Part shown: positions 1-11,542 of the stretch, piece by piece
Position numbering within the stretch: the first letter of the stretch is position 1
Layout of the letters: each line of letters starts with the position of its first letter
NCBI GenBank assembly: GCA_947579665.1
Contig: CANPUZ010000068.1
Location: forward strand, 124,001 to 188,000
DNA from: Sympetrum striolatum
Lineage: Eukaryota > Arthropoda > Insecta > Odonata > Libellulidae
Reading direction: 5' to 3'
DNA length: 64,000 nucleotides
Translations under genes and position numbers: made by a program
Notes under the pieces: model-generated
Database searches by the model: none
What the model was told of the DNA's origin: nothing
What the model saw: the letters and a program-made list of their open reading frames with translations, nothing else

Positions 1-2136
1 GAAAAAACAACAAAAAACGGATAATTTCACCGAAATTTTAATTTTATTCTTCTGTTTTGCCTTAGTTTTAGTGATTTTTCCAAGATATGATCGAAAAAAG
101 CTTCTAAAACGGATAATTTCACTGAAATTTCAATTTTTTTACCAAGATATGATCGAACAAAGCTCAAAAAACGGATTATTTCACCGAAAATTTTAATTTT
201 ATTCTTCAGTTCTGCCTTAGTTTTAGTGATTTTTCCAAGATATGATCAAAAAAAGCTTCTAAAACGGATAATTTCACTGGAATATCAATTTTCTTGCCAA
301 GATATGATCGAACAAAGCACAAAAAACGGATAATTTCACCGAAATTTCAAGTTTTTTCCTCTATTTTACCTTAGTTTTCTTGATTCTGACTTGATATGAT
401 CGAAAAATTCACAAAAAACGGATAATTTCACCGAAATTTTAATTTTATTCCTATGTTTTGCCTTAGTTTTAGTGATTTTTCCAAGATATGATCGAAAAAA
501 GCTTCTAAATCGGATAATTTCACAAAATTTCAATTGTTTTCCTCTGTTCTGCCTTTGTTTTCATAATTTTGCCAAGATATGATCGAAAAAAGCGTAAAAA
601 AACGGATAATTTCACCAAAATTTAAATTTTTTTCCTCTATTTTGCCTTAGTTTTCTTCATTCTGACTTGATATGAAGGAAAAGAGCTTCTAAAACGAATA
701 ATTTCACAGAAATTTCAATTTTTTTTATCTGTTTTGCCTTAATTCTCGTGATTTTGGCCAAGATATGATCGAAAAAGCACAAAAAACGGATAATTTCAAC
801 GAAATTTTAATTTTATTCCTCTGTTTTGCCTTAGTTTTAGTAATTTTTCCAAGATATGATCGAAAAAAGCTTCTAAAACGGATAATTTCACAAAATTTTA
901 ATTTTTTTGCCAAGATATGATCGAACAAAGAACAAAAAACGGATAATTTCACAGAAATTTCAATTGTTATCCTCTGTTTTGCCTTTGTTTTCATAATTTT
1001 GTCAAGATATGATCGAAAAAAGCACAAAAAAACGGATACTTTCCCAAAAATTTAAATTTTTTTCCTCTATATTTGACCTTAGTTTTCTTGATTCTGACTT
1101 GATATGAACGAAAAAAGTTTCTAAAACGGATAATTTTACAGAAATTTCAATTTTTTTCCAATGTTTTGCCTTAGTTTTCATCATTTTGCCAAGATATGAT
1201 CGAAAAAAGCACAAAAAACGGATAATGTCACCAAAATTTAAATTTTTTTCCTCTAATTTGCCTTAGTTATTATGATTTTGACTTGATATGATCGAAAAAA
1301 GCTTCTAAAACGGATAATTTCACAGAAATTTCAATTTTTTTCCTCTGTTATGACTTAATTTTCATGATTTTGACAAGATATGATCGAAAAAACCACACAA
1401 ATCGGATAATTTCACCGAAATTTTCATTTTATTCTTTTGTTTTGCCTTAGTTTTTGTGATGTTTCCAAGATATGATCGAAAAAAGCTTCTAAACCGGATA
1501 ATTTCACAGAAATTTCAGTTTTTTTCCACTGTTTTGCCTTAGTTTTAGTGATTTTTCCAAGATATGATCGAAAAAAGCTTCAAAAACGGATAATTTCACA
1601 GAAATTTCAATTTTTTCCTCTATTTAGCCTTAGTTTTATTCATTCTGACTTGATATGATCGAAAAAAGCTTCAGAAACGGATAATTTCACAGAAATTTCA
1701 ATTTTTTCCTCTGTTTTGCCTTAATTTTCGGGATTTTGCCAAGATATGATCGAAAAAATTCAAAAAAAGGATAATTTCACCGAAATAATAATTTTATTCA
1801 TCTGCTTTGCCTTAGTTTTAGTCATTTTCCCAAGATATGATCGAAAAAAGCTTTTAAAACGGATAATTTCACAGAAATTTCAATTTTTTTCCTCTGTTTT
1901 GCCTTAGTTTTCATCATTTTGCCAGGATATGATCGAAAAAAGCACAAAAAACGGATAATTTCACCAAAATTTAAATTATTTTCCTCTATTTTGCCTTAGT
2001 TTACTTGATTATGACTTGATATGATCGAAAAAAGCTTCTAAAACGGATAATTTCACAGAAATTACAATTTTTTTCCTCTATTTTGCCTTAATTTTCGTGA
2101 TTTTGCCAAGATATGATCGAAAAAATCACAAAAAAC
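1..2136 (+). repeat. P block, copy 0 (heterogeneous monomers)
   Basis: This block of mixed full and short monomers includes tell-tale variants: a gcgtaaaaaaacgg head at about 592 and a gatatgaaggaaaagag core near 670. From about 300 to 2136 it is colinear with 59,008-60,844 at a constant offset of 58,708 bp; check pairs are 361/59069, 393/59101, 591/59299 and 2137/60845. The first ~250 bp resembles 6816-7070 better, so a switch of parentage lies somewhere near 200-300. It also corresponds to the P block at 13444-16143. The window edge cuts it at the left. Confidence 0.8.
1861..2044 (+). repeat. Reference A-B dimer (two 92-bp monomers)
   Basis: This is a clean example of the 184-bp alternation. 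The first monomer (1861-1952) is type A: its body reads cacagaaatttcaa, its tail ends in tttgcc, and it is entered from a cttttaaaac head. The second (1953-2044) is type B: its body reads caccaaaatttaaa, its tail ends in gacttg, and it is entered from a gcacaaaaaac head. Type A heads usually contain aagctt (HindIII), while type B heads do not. Tails ending in tttgcc lead mostly into B heads, and tails ending in gactt or tttttcc lead mostly into A heads, so the dimer is the basic register of the array. Exceptions occur where A follows A (for example around 2900). Confidence 0.9.
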
Positions 2137-3391
2137 GGAGAATTTCACCAAAATTTTAATTTTATTCCTATGTTTTGCCTTAGTATTAGTTATTTATCTA
2201 AGATATTATCGAAAAAAGCTTCTAAAACGGATAATTTCACAGAAATTTCAATTTTTTTCCGCTGTTTTGCCTTAGTTTTCATCATTCTGCCAAGATATGA
2301 TCGAAAAAAGCACAAAAAACGGATAATGTCACCAAATTTAAATTTTTTTCCTCTAATTTGCCTTAGTTATTTTCATTCTGACTTGATATGATCGAAAAAA
2401 GCTTCTAAAACGGATAATTTCACAGAAATTTCAATTTTTTTCCTCTGTTTTGACTTAATTTTCATGATTTTGCCAAGATATGATCGAAAAAACAACAAAA
2501 AACGGATAATTTCACCGAAATTTTAATTTTATTCTTCTGTTATGCCTTAGTTTTAGTGATTTTTCCAAGACATGATCGAAAAAAGCTTCTAAAACGGATA
2601 ATTTCACAGAAATTTCAATTTTTTTACCAAGATATGATCGAACAAAGCTCAAAAACGGATTATTTCACCGAAAATTTTAATTTTATTCTTCAGTTTTGCC
2701 TTAGTTTTAGTGATTTTTCCATGATATGATCGAAAAAAGCTTCTAAAACGGATAATTTCACAGAAATTTCAGTTTCTTTCCACTGTTTTGCCTTAGTTTT
2801 AGTGATTTTTCCAAGATATGATCGAAAAAAGCTTCAAAAACGGATAATTTCACAAAAATTTCAATTTTTTTCCTCTATTTTGCCTTAGTTTTATTCATTC
2901 TGACTTGATATGATCGAAAAAAGCTTCAGAAACGGATAATTTCACAGAAATTTCAATTTTTTCCTCTGTTTTGCCTTAATTTTCGGGATTTTGCCAAGAT
3001 ATGATCGAAAAAATTCAAAAAAAGGATAATTTCACCGAAATAATAATTTTATTCATCTGCTTTGCCTTAGTTTTAGTCATTTTTCCAAGATATGATCGAA
3101 AAAAGCTTTTAAAACGGATAATTTTACATAAATTTCAATTTTTTTCCTCTGTTTTGCCTTAGTTTTCATCATTTTGCCAAGATATGATCGAAAAAAGCAC
3201 AAAAAACGGATAATTTCACCAAAATTTAAATTTTTTTCCTCTATTTTGCCTTAGTTTACTTGATTATGACTTGATATGATCGAAAAAAGCTTCTAAAACG
3301 GATAATTTCACAGAAATTACAATTTTTTTCCTCTATTTTGCCTTAATTTTCGTGATTTTGCCAAGATATGATCGAAAAAATCACAAAAAAC
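2137..3391 (+). repeat. 1,442-type HOR, copy with one dimer missing (1,255 bp)
   Basis: The unit starts at the diagnostic m1 monomer (head atcacaaaaaacggag, body caccaaaattttaa). The next monomer is m4-like (ccgctg) and leads straight into m5 (ataatgtcacc), so the m2-m3 pair present in the next copies is absent. The next m1 mark lies at 3392, 1,255 bp on, equal to 1,442 minus about two monomers and a few single-base gaps. An equally long copy (1,255 bp) occurs at 61029-62283. Confidence 0.88.
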
Positions 3392-4833
3392 GGAGAATTT
3401 CACCAAAATTTTAATTTTATTCCTATGTTATGCCTTAGTATTAGTTATTTATCTAAGATATGATCGAAAAAAGCTTCTAAAACGGATAATTTCACAGAAA
3501 TTTCAATTTTTTTCCTCTGTTTTGCCTTAGTTTTCATCATTTTGCCAAGATATGATCGAAAAAAGCACAGAAAACGGATACTTTCCAAAAAATTTAAATT
3601 TTTTTCCTCTATATTTGATCTTAGTTTTCTTGATTCTGACTTGATATGATCGAAAAAAGCTTCTAAAACGGATAATTTCACAGAAATTTCGATTTTTTTC
3701 CGCTGTTTTGCCTTAGTTTTCATCATTTTGCCAAGATATGATCGAAAAAAGCACAAAAAACGGATAATGTCACCAAATTTAAATTTTTTTCCTCTAATTT
3801 GCCTTAGTTATTTTCATTCTGACTTGATATGATCGAAAAAAGCTTCTAAAACGGATAATTTCACAGAAATTTCAATTTTTTTCCTCTGTTTTGACTTAAT
3901 TTTCATGATTTTGCCAAGATATGATCGAAAAAACAACAAAAAACGGATAATTTCACCGAAATTTTAATTTTATTCTTCTGTTTTGCCTTAGTTTTAGTGA
4001 TTTTTCCAAGACATGATCGAAAAAAGCTTCTAAAACGGATAATTTCACAGAAATTTCAATTTTTTTACCACGATATGATCGAACAAAGCTCAAAAAACGG
4101 ATTATATCACCGAAAATTTTAATTTTATTCTTCAGTTTTGCCTTAGTTTTAGTGATTTTTCCATGATATGATCGAAAAAAGCTTCTAAAACGGATAATTT
4201 CACAGAAATTTCAGTTTCTTTCCACTGTTTTGCCTTAGTTTTAGTGATTTTTCCAAGATATGATCGAAAAAAGCTTCAAAAACGGATAATTTCACAGAAA
4301 TTTCAATTTTTTTCCTCTATTTTGCCTTAGTTTTATTCATTCTGACTTGATATGATCGAAAAAAGCTTCAGAAACGGATAATTTCACAGAAATTTCAATT
4401 TTTTCCTCTGTTTTGCCTTAATTTTCGGGATTTTGCCAAGATATGATCGAAAAAATTCAAAAAAAGGATAATTTCACCGAAATAATAATTTTATTCATCT
4501 GCTTTGCCTTAGTTTTAGTCATTTTTCCAAGATATGATCGAAAAAAGCTTTTAAAACGGATAATTTTACATAAATTTCAATTTTTTTCCTCTGTTTTGCC
4601 TTAGTTTTCATCATTTTGCCAAGATATGATCGAAAAAAGCACAAAAAACGGATAATTTCACCAAAATTTAAATTTTTTTCCTCTATTTTGCCTTAGATTA
4701 CTTGATTATGACTTGATATGATCGATAAAAGCTTCTAAAACGGATAATTTCACAGAAATTACAATTTTTTTCCTCTATTTTGCCTTAATTTTCGTGATTT
4801 TGCCAAGATATGATCGAAAAAATCACAAAAAAC
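3392..4833 (+). repeat. 1,442-bp HOR, complete 16-monomer unit (reference)
   Basis: Monomer order by diagnostic variants: m1 atcac/cggag; m2 cctctg; m3 gatactttcc with ctatatttgatc; m4 ccgctg; m5 ataatgtcacc; m6 gttttgacttaa; m7 acaac head with attcttctg; m8 the 62-bp short monomer, after a gacatgatcg core; m9 ctcaaaaaacggatta; m10 tttccactg; m11 cttcaaaaac; m12 cttcagaaac with tttcggga; m13 attcaaaaaaagg with gaaataataa; m14 cttttaaaac with tttacataaa; m15 gcac with tttacttgatta; m16 acagaaattac. Fifteen monomers of about 92 bp plus one of 62 bp give 1,442 bp, matching the observed spacing of m1 marks at 3392 and 4834. Confidence 0.95.
4037..4098 (+). repeat. Reference truncated 62-bp monomer
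   Basis: The T7 run of an A-type body is followed directly by accacgatatgatcgaac, so about 30 bp (the cctctgttttgccttag segment and most of the tail) is missing. Equivalent 61-62 bp monomers, by start of cggata minus the c, include 111, 266, 880, 2596, 5479, 6921, 7076, 7691, 8290, 9180, 10163, 10683, 11020, 12372, 13904, 14887, 16603, 17954, 18109, 18998, 20069, 20223, 20651, 20806, 22586, 23540, 24982, 28731, 30758, 33642, 38492 and 49132; more follow in the same block types. Most are followed by gatcgaacaaag instead of gatcgaaaaaag. The missing 30 bp is close to three DNA helical turns. Confidence 0.92.
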
Positions 4834-6275
4834 GGAGAATTTCACCGATATTTTAATTTTATTCCTATGTTATGCCTTAGTATTAGTTATTTATCTAAGA
4901 TATGATCGAAAAAAGCTTCTAAAACGGATAATTTCACAGAAATTTCAATTTTTTTCCTCTGTTTTGCCTTAGTTTTCATCATTTTGCCAAGATATGATCG
5001 AAAAAAGCACAGAAAACGGATACTTTCCAAAAAATTTAAATTTTTTTCCCCTATATTTGATCTTAGTTTTCTTGATTCTGACTTGATATGATCGAAAAAA
5101 GCTTCTAAAACGGATAATTTCACAGAAATTTCAATTTTTTTCCGCTGTTTTGCCTTAGTTTTCATCATTTTGCCAAGATATGATCGAAAAAAGCACAAAA
5201 AACGGATAATGTCACCAAATTTAAATTTTTTTCCTCTAATTTGCCTTAGTTATTTTCATTCTGACTTGATATGATCGAAAAAAGCTTCTAAAACGGATAA
5301 TTTCACAGAAATTTCAATTTTTTTCCTCTGTTTTGACTTAATTTTCATGATTTTGCCAAGATATGATCGAAAAAACAACAAAAAACGGATAATTTCACCG
5401 AAATTTTAATTTTATTCTTCTGTTTTGCCTTAGTTTTAGTGATTTTTCCAAGACATGATCGAAAAAAGCTTCTAAAACGGATAATTTCACAGAAATTTCA
5501 ATTTTTTTACCAAGATATGATCGAACAAAGCTCAAAAAACGGATTATTTCACCGAAAATTTTAATTTTATTCTTCAGTTTTGCCTTAGTTTTAGTGATTT
5601 TTCCATGATATGATCGAAAAAAGCTTCTAAAACGGATAATTTCACAGAAATTTCAGTTTCTTTCCACTGTTTTGCCTTAGTTTTAGTGATTTTTCCAAGA
5701 TATGATCGAAAAAAGCTTCAAAAACGGATAATTTCACAGAACTTTCAATTTTTTTCCTCTATTTTGCCTTAGTTTTATTCATTCTGACTTGATATGATCG
5801 AAAAAAGCTTCAGAAACGGATAATTTCACAGAAATTTCAATTTTTTCCTCTGTTTTGCCTTAATTTTCGGGATTTTGCCAAGATATGATCGAAAAAATTC
5901 AAAAAAAGGATAATTTCACCGAAATAATAATTTTATTCATCTGGTTTGCCTTAGTTTTAGTCATTTTTCCAAGATATGATCGAAAAAAGCTTTTAAAACG
6001 GATAATTTTACATAAATTTCAATTTTTTTCCTCTGTTTTGCCTTAGTTTTCATCATTTTGCCAAGATATGATCGAAAAAAGCACAAAAAACAGATAATTT
6101 CACCAAAATTTAAATTTTTTTCCTCTATTTTGCCTTAGTTTACTTGATTATGACTTGATATGATCGAAAAAAGCTTCTAAAACGGATAATTTCACAGAAA
6201 TTACAATTTTTTTCCTCTATTTTGCCTTAATTTTCGTGATTTTGCCAAGATATGATCGAAAAAATCACAAAAAAC
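4834..6275 (+). repeat. 1,442-bp HOR, complete 16-monomer unit
   Basis: Same monomer order as the unit starting at 3392, again exactly 1,442 bp to the next m1 mark at 6276. Differences between the two copies are scattered single-base changes (for example gaaatttc against gaactttc in m11, and ctgctttg against ctggtttg in m13). Two adjacent units of identical length with few differences indicate recent local amplification. Confidence 0.95.
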
Positions 6276-6982
6276 GGAGAATTTCACCAAAATTTTAATT
6301 TTATTCCTATGTTATGCCTTAGTATTAGTTATTTATCTAAGATATGATCGAAAAAAGCTTCTAAAACGGATAATTTCACAGAAATTTCAATTTTTTTCCT
6401 CTGTTTTGCCTTAGTTTTCATCATTTTGCCAAGATATGATCGAAAAAAGCACAAAAAACGGATACTTTCCAAAAAATTTAATTTTTTTTCCCCTATATTT
6501 GATCTTAGTTTTCTTGATTCTGACTTGATATGATCGAAAAAAGCTTCTAAAACGGATAATTTCACAGAAATTTCAATTTTTTTCCGCTGTTTCGCCTTAG
6601 TTTTCATCATTTTGCCAAGATATGATCGAAAAAAGCACAAAAAACGGATAATGTCACCAAATTTAAATTTTTTTCCTCTAATTTGCCTTAGTTATTTTCA
6701 TTCTGACTTGATATGATCGAAAAAAGCTTCTAAAACGGATAATTTCACAGAAATTTCAATTTTTTTCCTCTGTTTTGACTTAATTTTCATGATTTTGCCA
6801 AGATATGATCGAAAAAACAACAAAAAACGGATAATTTCACCGAAATTTTAATTTTATTCTTCTGTTTTGCCTTAGTTTTAGTGATTTTTCCAAGATATGA
6901 TCGAAAAAAGCTTCTAAAACGGATAATTTCACTGAAATTTCAATTTTTTTACCAAGATATGATCGAACAAAGCTCAAAAAAC
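6276..6982 (+). repeat. 1,442-type HOR, partial unit m1-m8
   Basis: Monomers m1 to m8 follow the reference order. The short m8 at 6921 has the variant cactgaaatttc, and the ggattat monomer after it carries cctcagttctgcc instead of the HOR form, after which the order departs into the Q block. The same exit from the HOR, at the same monomer, is seen 43,257 bp downstream (49533-50239), so this switch point predates the long-range duplication. Confidence 0.88.
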
Positions 6983-7752
6983 GGATTATTTCACCGAAAA
7001 TTTTAATTTTATTCCTCAGTTCTGCCTTAGTTTTAGTGATTTTTCCAAGATATGATCAAAAAAAGCTTCTAAAACGGATAATTTCACTGGAATTTCAATT
7101 TTCTTGCCAATATATGATCGAACAAAGCACAAAAAACGGATAATTTCACCGAAATTTCAAGTTTTTTCCTCTATTTTACCTTAGTTTTCTTGATTCTGAC
7201 TTGATATGATCGAAAAAACCACAAAAAACGGATAATTTCACCGAAATTTTAATTTTATTCCTATGTTTTGCCTTAGTTTTAGTGATTTTTCCAAGATATG
7301 ATCGAAAAAACCTTCTAAATCGGATAATTTCACAGAAATTTCAATTATTTTCCTCTGTTTTGCCTTTGTTTTCATAATTTTGCCAAGATATGATCGAAAA
7401 AAGCACAAAAAACGGATAATTTCACCAAAATTTAAATTTTTTTCCTCTATTTTGCCTTAGTTTTCTTCGATCTGACTTGATATGAAGGAAAAGAGCTTCT
7501 AAAACGGATAATTTCACAGAAATTTCAATTTTTTTCCTCTGTTTTGCCTTAATATTCGTGATTTTGGCCAAGATATGATCGAATAAAGCACAAAAAACGG
7601 GTAATTTCAACGAAATTTTAATTTTATTCCTCTGTTTTGCCTTAGTTTTAGTAATTTTTCAGAGATATGATCGAAAAAAGCTTCTAAAACGGATAATTTC
7701 ACAAAATTTTCTATTTTTTTTCCAAGATATGATCGAACAAAGAAGAAAAAAC

Positions 7753-7833
7753 GGATAATTTCAATTTTTTTCCTCTGTTTTGCCTTAATTTTCGTGATTT
7801 TGCCAAGATATGATCGAAAAAAGCTTCTAAAAC
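7753..7833 (+). repeat. Distorted 81-bp monomer
   Basis: The body reads cggataatttcaattttttt: about 11 bp (acagaaatttc) is missing between two ttca/atttc repeats, which looks like slippage or microhomology deletion. The same 81-bp form sits at 51010-51090, supporting common descent of the two Q blocks. Confidence 0.85.
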
Positions 7834-7921
7834 GGATAATTTCACAGAAATTTCAATTTTTTTCCTTTTTTCCTTAGTTTTCATCATTTTGCCAAGATTT
7901 GATCGAAAAAAGCACAAAAAA
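7834..7921 (+). repeat. Distorted 88-bp monomer
   Basis: The usual cctctgttttgccttag is shortened to ccttttttccttag, and the following core reads gatttgatcg. The identical form, also 88 bp, lies at 51091-51178, 43,257 bp downstream. Confidence 0.85.
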
Positions 7922-10900
7922 GGATAATTTCACCAAAATTTATATTTTTTTCCTCTATTTTGCCTTAGTTTTCTCGATTCTGACTTGATATGATCGAAAA
8001 AACCACAAAAAACGGATAATTTCACCGAAATTTTTATTTTATTCCTATGTTTTGCCTTAGTTTTAGTGATATTTCCAAGATATGATCGAGAAAAGCTTCT
8101 AAATCGGATAATTTCACAGAAATTTCAATTATTTTCCTCTGTTTTGCCTTTGTTTTCATAATTTTGCCAAGATATGATCGAAAAAAGCACAAAAAACGGA
8201 TAATTTCAACGAAATTTTAATTTTATTCCTCTGTTTTGCCTTAGTTTTAGTAATTTTTCCAAGATATGATCGAAAAAAGCTTCTAAAACGGATAATTTCA
8301 CAAAATTTCAATTTTTTTGCCAAGATATGATCGAACAAAGAACAAAAAACGGATAATTTCACAGAAATTTCAATTTTTTTCCGATGTTTTGCCTTCGTTT
8401 TCATCATTTTGCCAAGATATGATCGAACAAAGAACAAAAAACGGATAATTTCACAGAAATTACAATTGTTTTCCTCTGTTTTGCCTTTGTTTTCATAATT
8501 TTGCCAAGATATGATCGAAAAAAGCACAAAAAACGGATACTTTCCCAAAAATTTAAATTTTTTTCCTCTATATTTGACCTTAGTTTTCTTGATTCTGACT
8601 TGATATGATCGAAAAAAGCTTCTAAAACGGATAATTTTACAGAAATTTCAATTTTTTTCCGCTGTTTTGCCTTAGTTTTCATCATTTTGCCAAGATATGA
8701 TCGAAAAAAGCACAAAAAACGGATAATGTCACCAAAATTTAAATTTTTTTCCTCTAATTTGCCTTAGTTATTATGATTTTGACTTGATATGATCGAAAAA
8801 AGCTTCTAAAACGGATAATTTCACAGAAATTTCAATTTTTTTCCTCTGTTATGACTTAATTTTCATGATTTTGCCAAGATATGATCGAAAAAACCACACA
8901 AATCGGATAATTTCACCGAAATTTTAATTTTATTCTTCTGTTTTGCCTTAGTTTTTGTGATTTTTCCAAGATATGATCGAAAAAAGCTTCAAAAACGGAT
9001 AATTTCACAGAAATTTCAATTGTGTTCCTCTGTTTTGCCTTAATTTTCGTGATTTTGGCCAAGATATGATCGAAAAGCACAAAAAACGGATATTTTCAAC
9101 GAAATTTTAATTTTATTCCTCTGTTTTTCCTTAGTTTTAGTTATTTTTCCAAGATATGATCGAAAAAAGCTTCTAAAACGGATAATTTCACAAAATTTCA
9201 ATTTTTATGCCAAGATATGATCGAACAAAGAACAAAAAACGGATAATTTCACAGAAATTTCAATTTTTATCCCCTGTTTTGCATTAGTTTTCATCATTTT
9301 GCCAAGATATGATCTAAAAAAGCACAAAAAACGGATAATGTCACCAAAATTTAAATTTTTTTCCTCTATTTTGCCTTATTTATTTTGATTTTGACTTGAT
9401 ATGATCGAAAGAAGCTTCTAAAACGGATATTTTCACAGAAATTTCAAATTTTTTTCCTCTGTTTTGACTTAGTTTTCTCTTATTCTGACCTGATATGATC
9501 GAAAAAACCACAAAAAACGGATAATTTCATCGAAATTTTAATTTTATTCCTATGTTTTGCCTTAGTTTTAGTGATTTTTCCAAGATATGATCGAAAAAAG
9601 CTTCTAAAACTGATAATTTTACAGAAATTTCAATTGTTTTCCTCTGTTTTGCCCTAGTTTTCATCATTTTGCCAAGATATGATCGAAAAAAGCACAAAAA
9701 ACGGATAATTTCACCTAAATTTTTATTTTATTACTCTGTTTTGCCTTAGTTTAAGTAATTTTTCCAAGATATGATCGAAAAAAGCTTCTAAAACGGATAA
9801 TTTCGCAGAAATTTCAATTGTTTCCCTCTGTTTTATCTTTGTTTTCATAATTTTGCCAAGATTTGATCGAAAAAAGCACAAAAAACGGATAATTTCACCA
9901 AATTTTAAATTTTTTTCCTCTATTTTGCCTTAGTTTTCTTCATTCAGACTTGAAATGAAGGAAAAGAGCTTCTAAAACGGATAATTTCACAGAAATTTCA
10001 ATTTTTTCGCCTGTTTTGCCTTAATTTTCGTGATTTTGGCCAAGTTATGATCGAAAAAAACACAAAAAACGGGTAATTTCAACGAAATTTTAATTTTATT
10101 CCTCTGTTTTTCCTTAGTTTTAGTAAACTTTCAAAGATATGATCGAAAAAAGCTTCTAAAACGGATAATTTCACAAAATTTCAATTTTTTTTCCAAGATA
10201 TGATCGAACAAAGAAGAAAAAACGGATAATTTCACAGAAAATTTCAATTTTTTTCCTCTATTTTGCCTTAGTTTTCTTGATTCTGACTTGATATGATCGA
10301 AAAAAGCTTCTAAAACGGAGAATTTCACAGAAATTTCAATTTTTTTCCGCTGTTTTGCCTTAGTTTTCATCATTTTGACAAGATATGATCAAAAAAGCAC
10401 AAAAAAAGGATAATGTCACCAAAATTTAAATTTTCTTCCTCTATTTTGCCTTAGTTATTTTGATTCTGACTTGATATGATCGAAAAAAGCTTCTAGAACG
10501 GATAATTTCACAGAAATTTCAATTTTTTTCCTCTGTTTTGACTTAATTTTCATGATTTTGCCAAAATATGATCGTAAAACCACAAAAAACGGATAATTTC
10601 ACCGAAATTTTAATTTTATTCTTCTGTTTTGCCTTAGTTTTAGTGATTTTTCCAAGATATGATCGAAAAAAGCTTCTATAACGGATAATTTCACAGAAAT
10701 TTCAATTTTTTGCCAAGATATGATCGAACAAAGCACAAAAAACGGATAATTTCACCAAAATTTAAATTTTTTTCCTCTATTTTGCCTTCCTTTTTTTTAT
10801 TCTGACTTGATATGATCGAAAAAAGCTTCTAAAACGGATAATTTCACAGAAATTTCTATTTTTTTCCTCTCTTTTGACTTAATTTTCATGATTTTGCCAA

Positions 10901-11542
10901 GATATGATCGAAAAAACCACAAAAATCGGATAATTTCACCGAAATTTTAATTTTATTCTTCCGTTTTGCCTCAGTTTTAGTGATTTTTCCACGATATGAT
11001 CGAAAAAAGCTTCTAAAACGGATAATTTCACAGAAATTTCAATTTTTTTGACAAGATATGTTCGTACAAAGCACAAAAAACGGATAATTTCACCGAAATT
11101 TCAAGTTTTTTCCTCTATTTTACCTTAGTTTTCTTGATTCTGACTTGATATGATAGAAAAAACCACAAAAAACGGATAATTTCACCGAAATTTTAATTTT
11201 ATTCCTATGTTTTGCCTTAGTTTTAGTGATTTTTCCAAGATATGATCGAAAAAAGCTTCTAAATCGGATAATTTCACAAAATTTCAATTGTTTTCCTCTG
11301 TTTTGCCTTTGTTTTCATAATTTTGCCAAGATATGATCGAAAAAAGCACAAAAAACGGATACTTTCCCAAAAATTTAAATTTTTTTCCTCTATATTTGAC
11401 CTTAGTTTTCTTGATTCTGACTTGATATGAACGAAAAAAGTTTCTAAAACGGATAATTTTACAGAAATTTCAATTTTTTTCCAATGTTTTGCCTTAGTTT
11501 TCATCATTTTGCCAAGATATGATCGAAAAAAGCACAAAAAAC

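Larger units (their letters stand above)
6983..11542 (+). repeat. Q block, copy 1 (heterogeneous monomers)
   Basis: About 4.6 kb of mixed full and short monomers without a clean short period. It holds several distorted monomers (81 bp at 7753, 88 bp at 7834) and variant cores such as gatatgaaggaaaagag near 7490 and gatttgatcg near 7890 and 9862. It matches 50240-54461: positions up to about 8130 at offset 43,257, and 8980-11542 at offset 42,919. The segment 8130-8980 has no colinear partner there. In Q' that place holds an extra copy of sequence like 9463-9940. Confidence 0.82.

Noticed and set aside
1861..1952. CENP-B box
   Set aside because: The minus strand of the core reads ttcgatcatatcttg, which has ttcg at the right distance but differs at three of the nine fixed positions (t for the central a, and ctt in place of cgg). 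The cttctaaaacggata head has the wrong spacing. This is no more than a chance resemblance.
2113..2391. Plus-strand open reading frames of 60-92 codons (also about 20679, 22614, 25171 and 38772)
   Set aside because: They are the same repeat by-product on the other strand, often where a short monomer happens to remove a stop.
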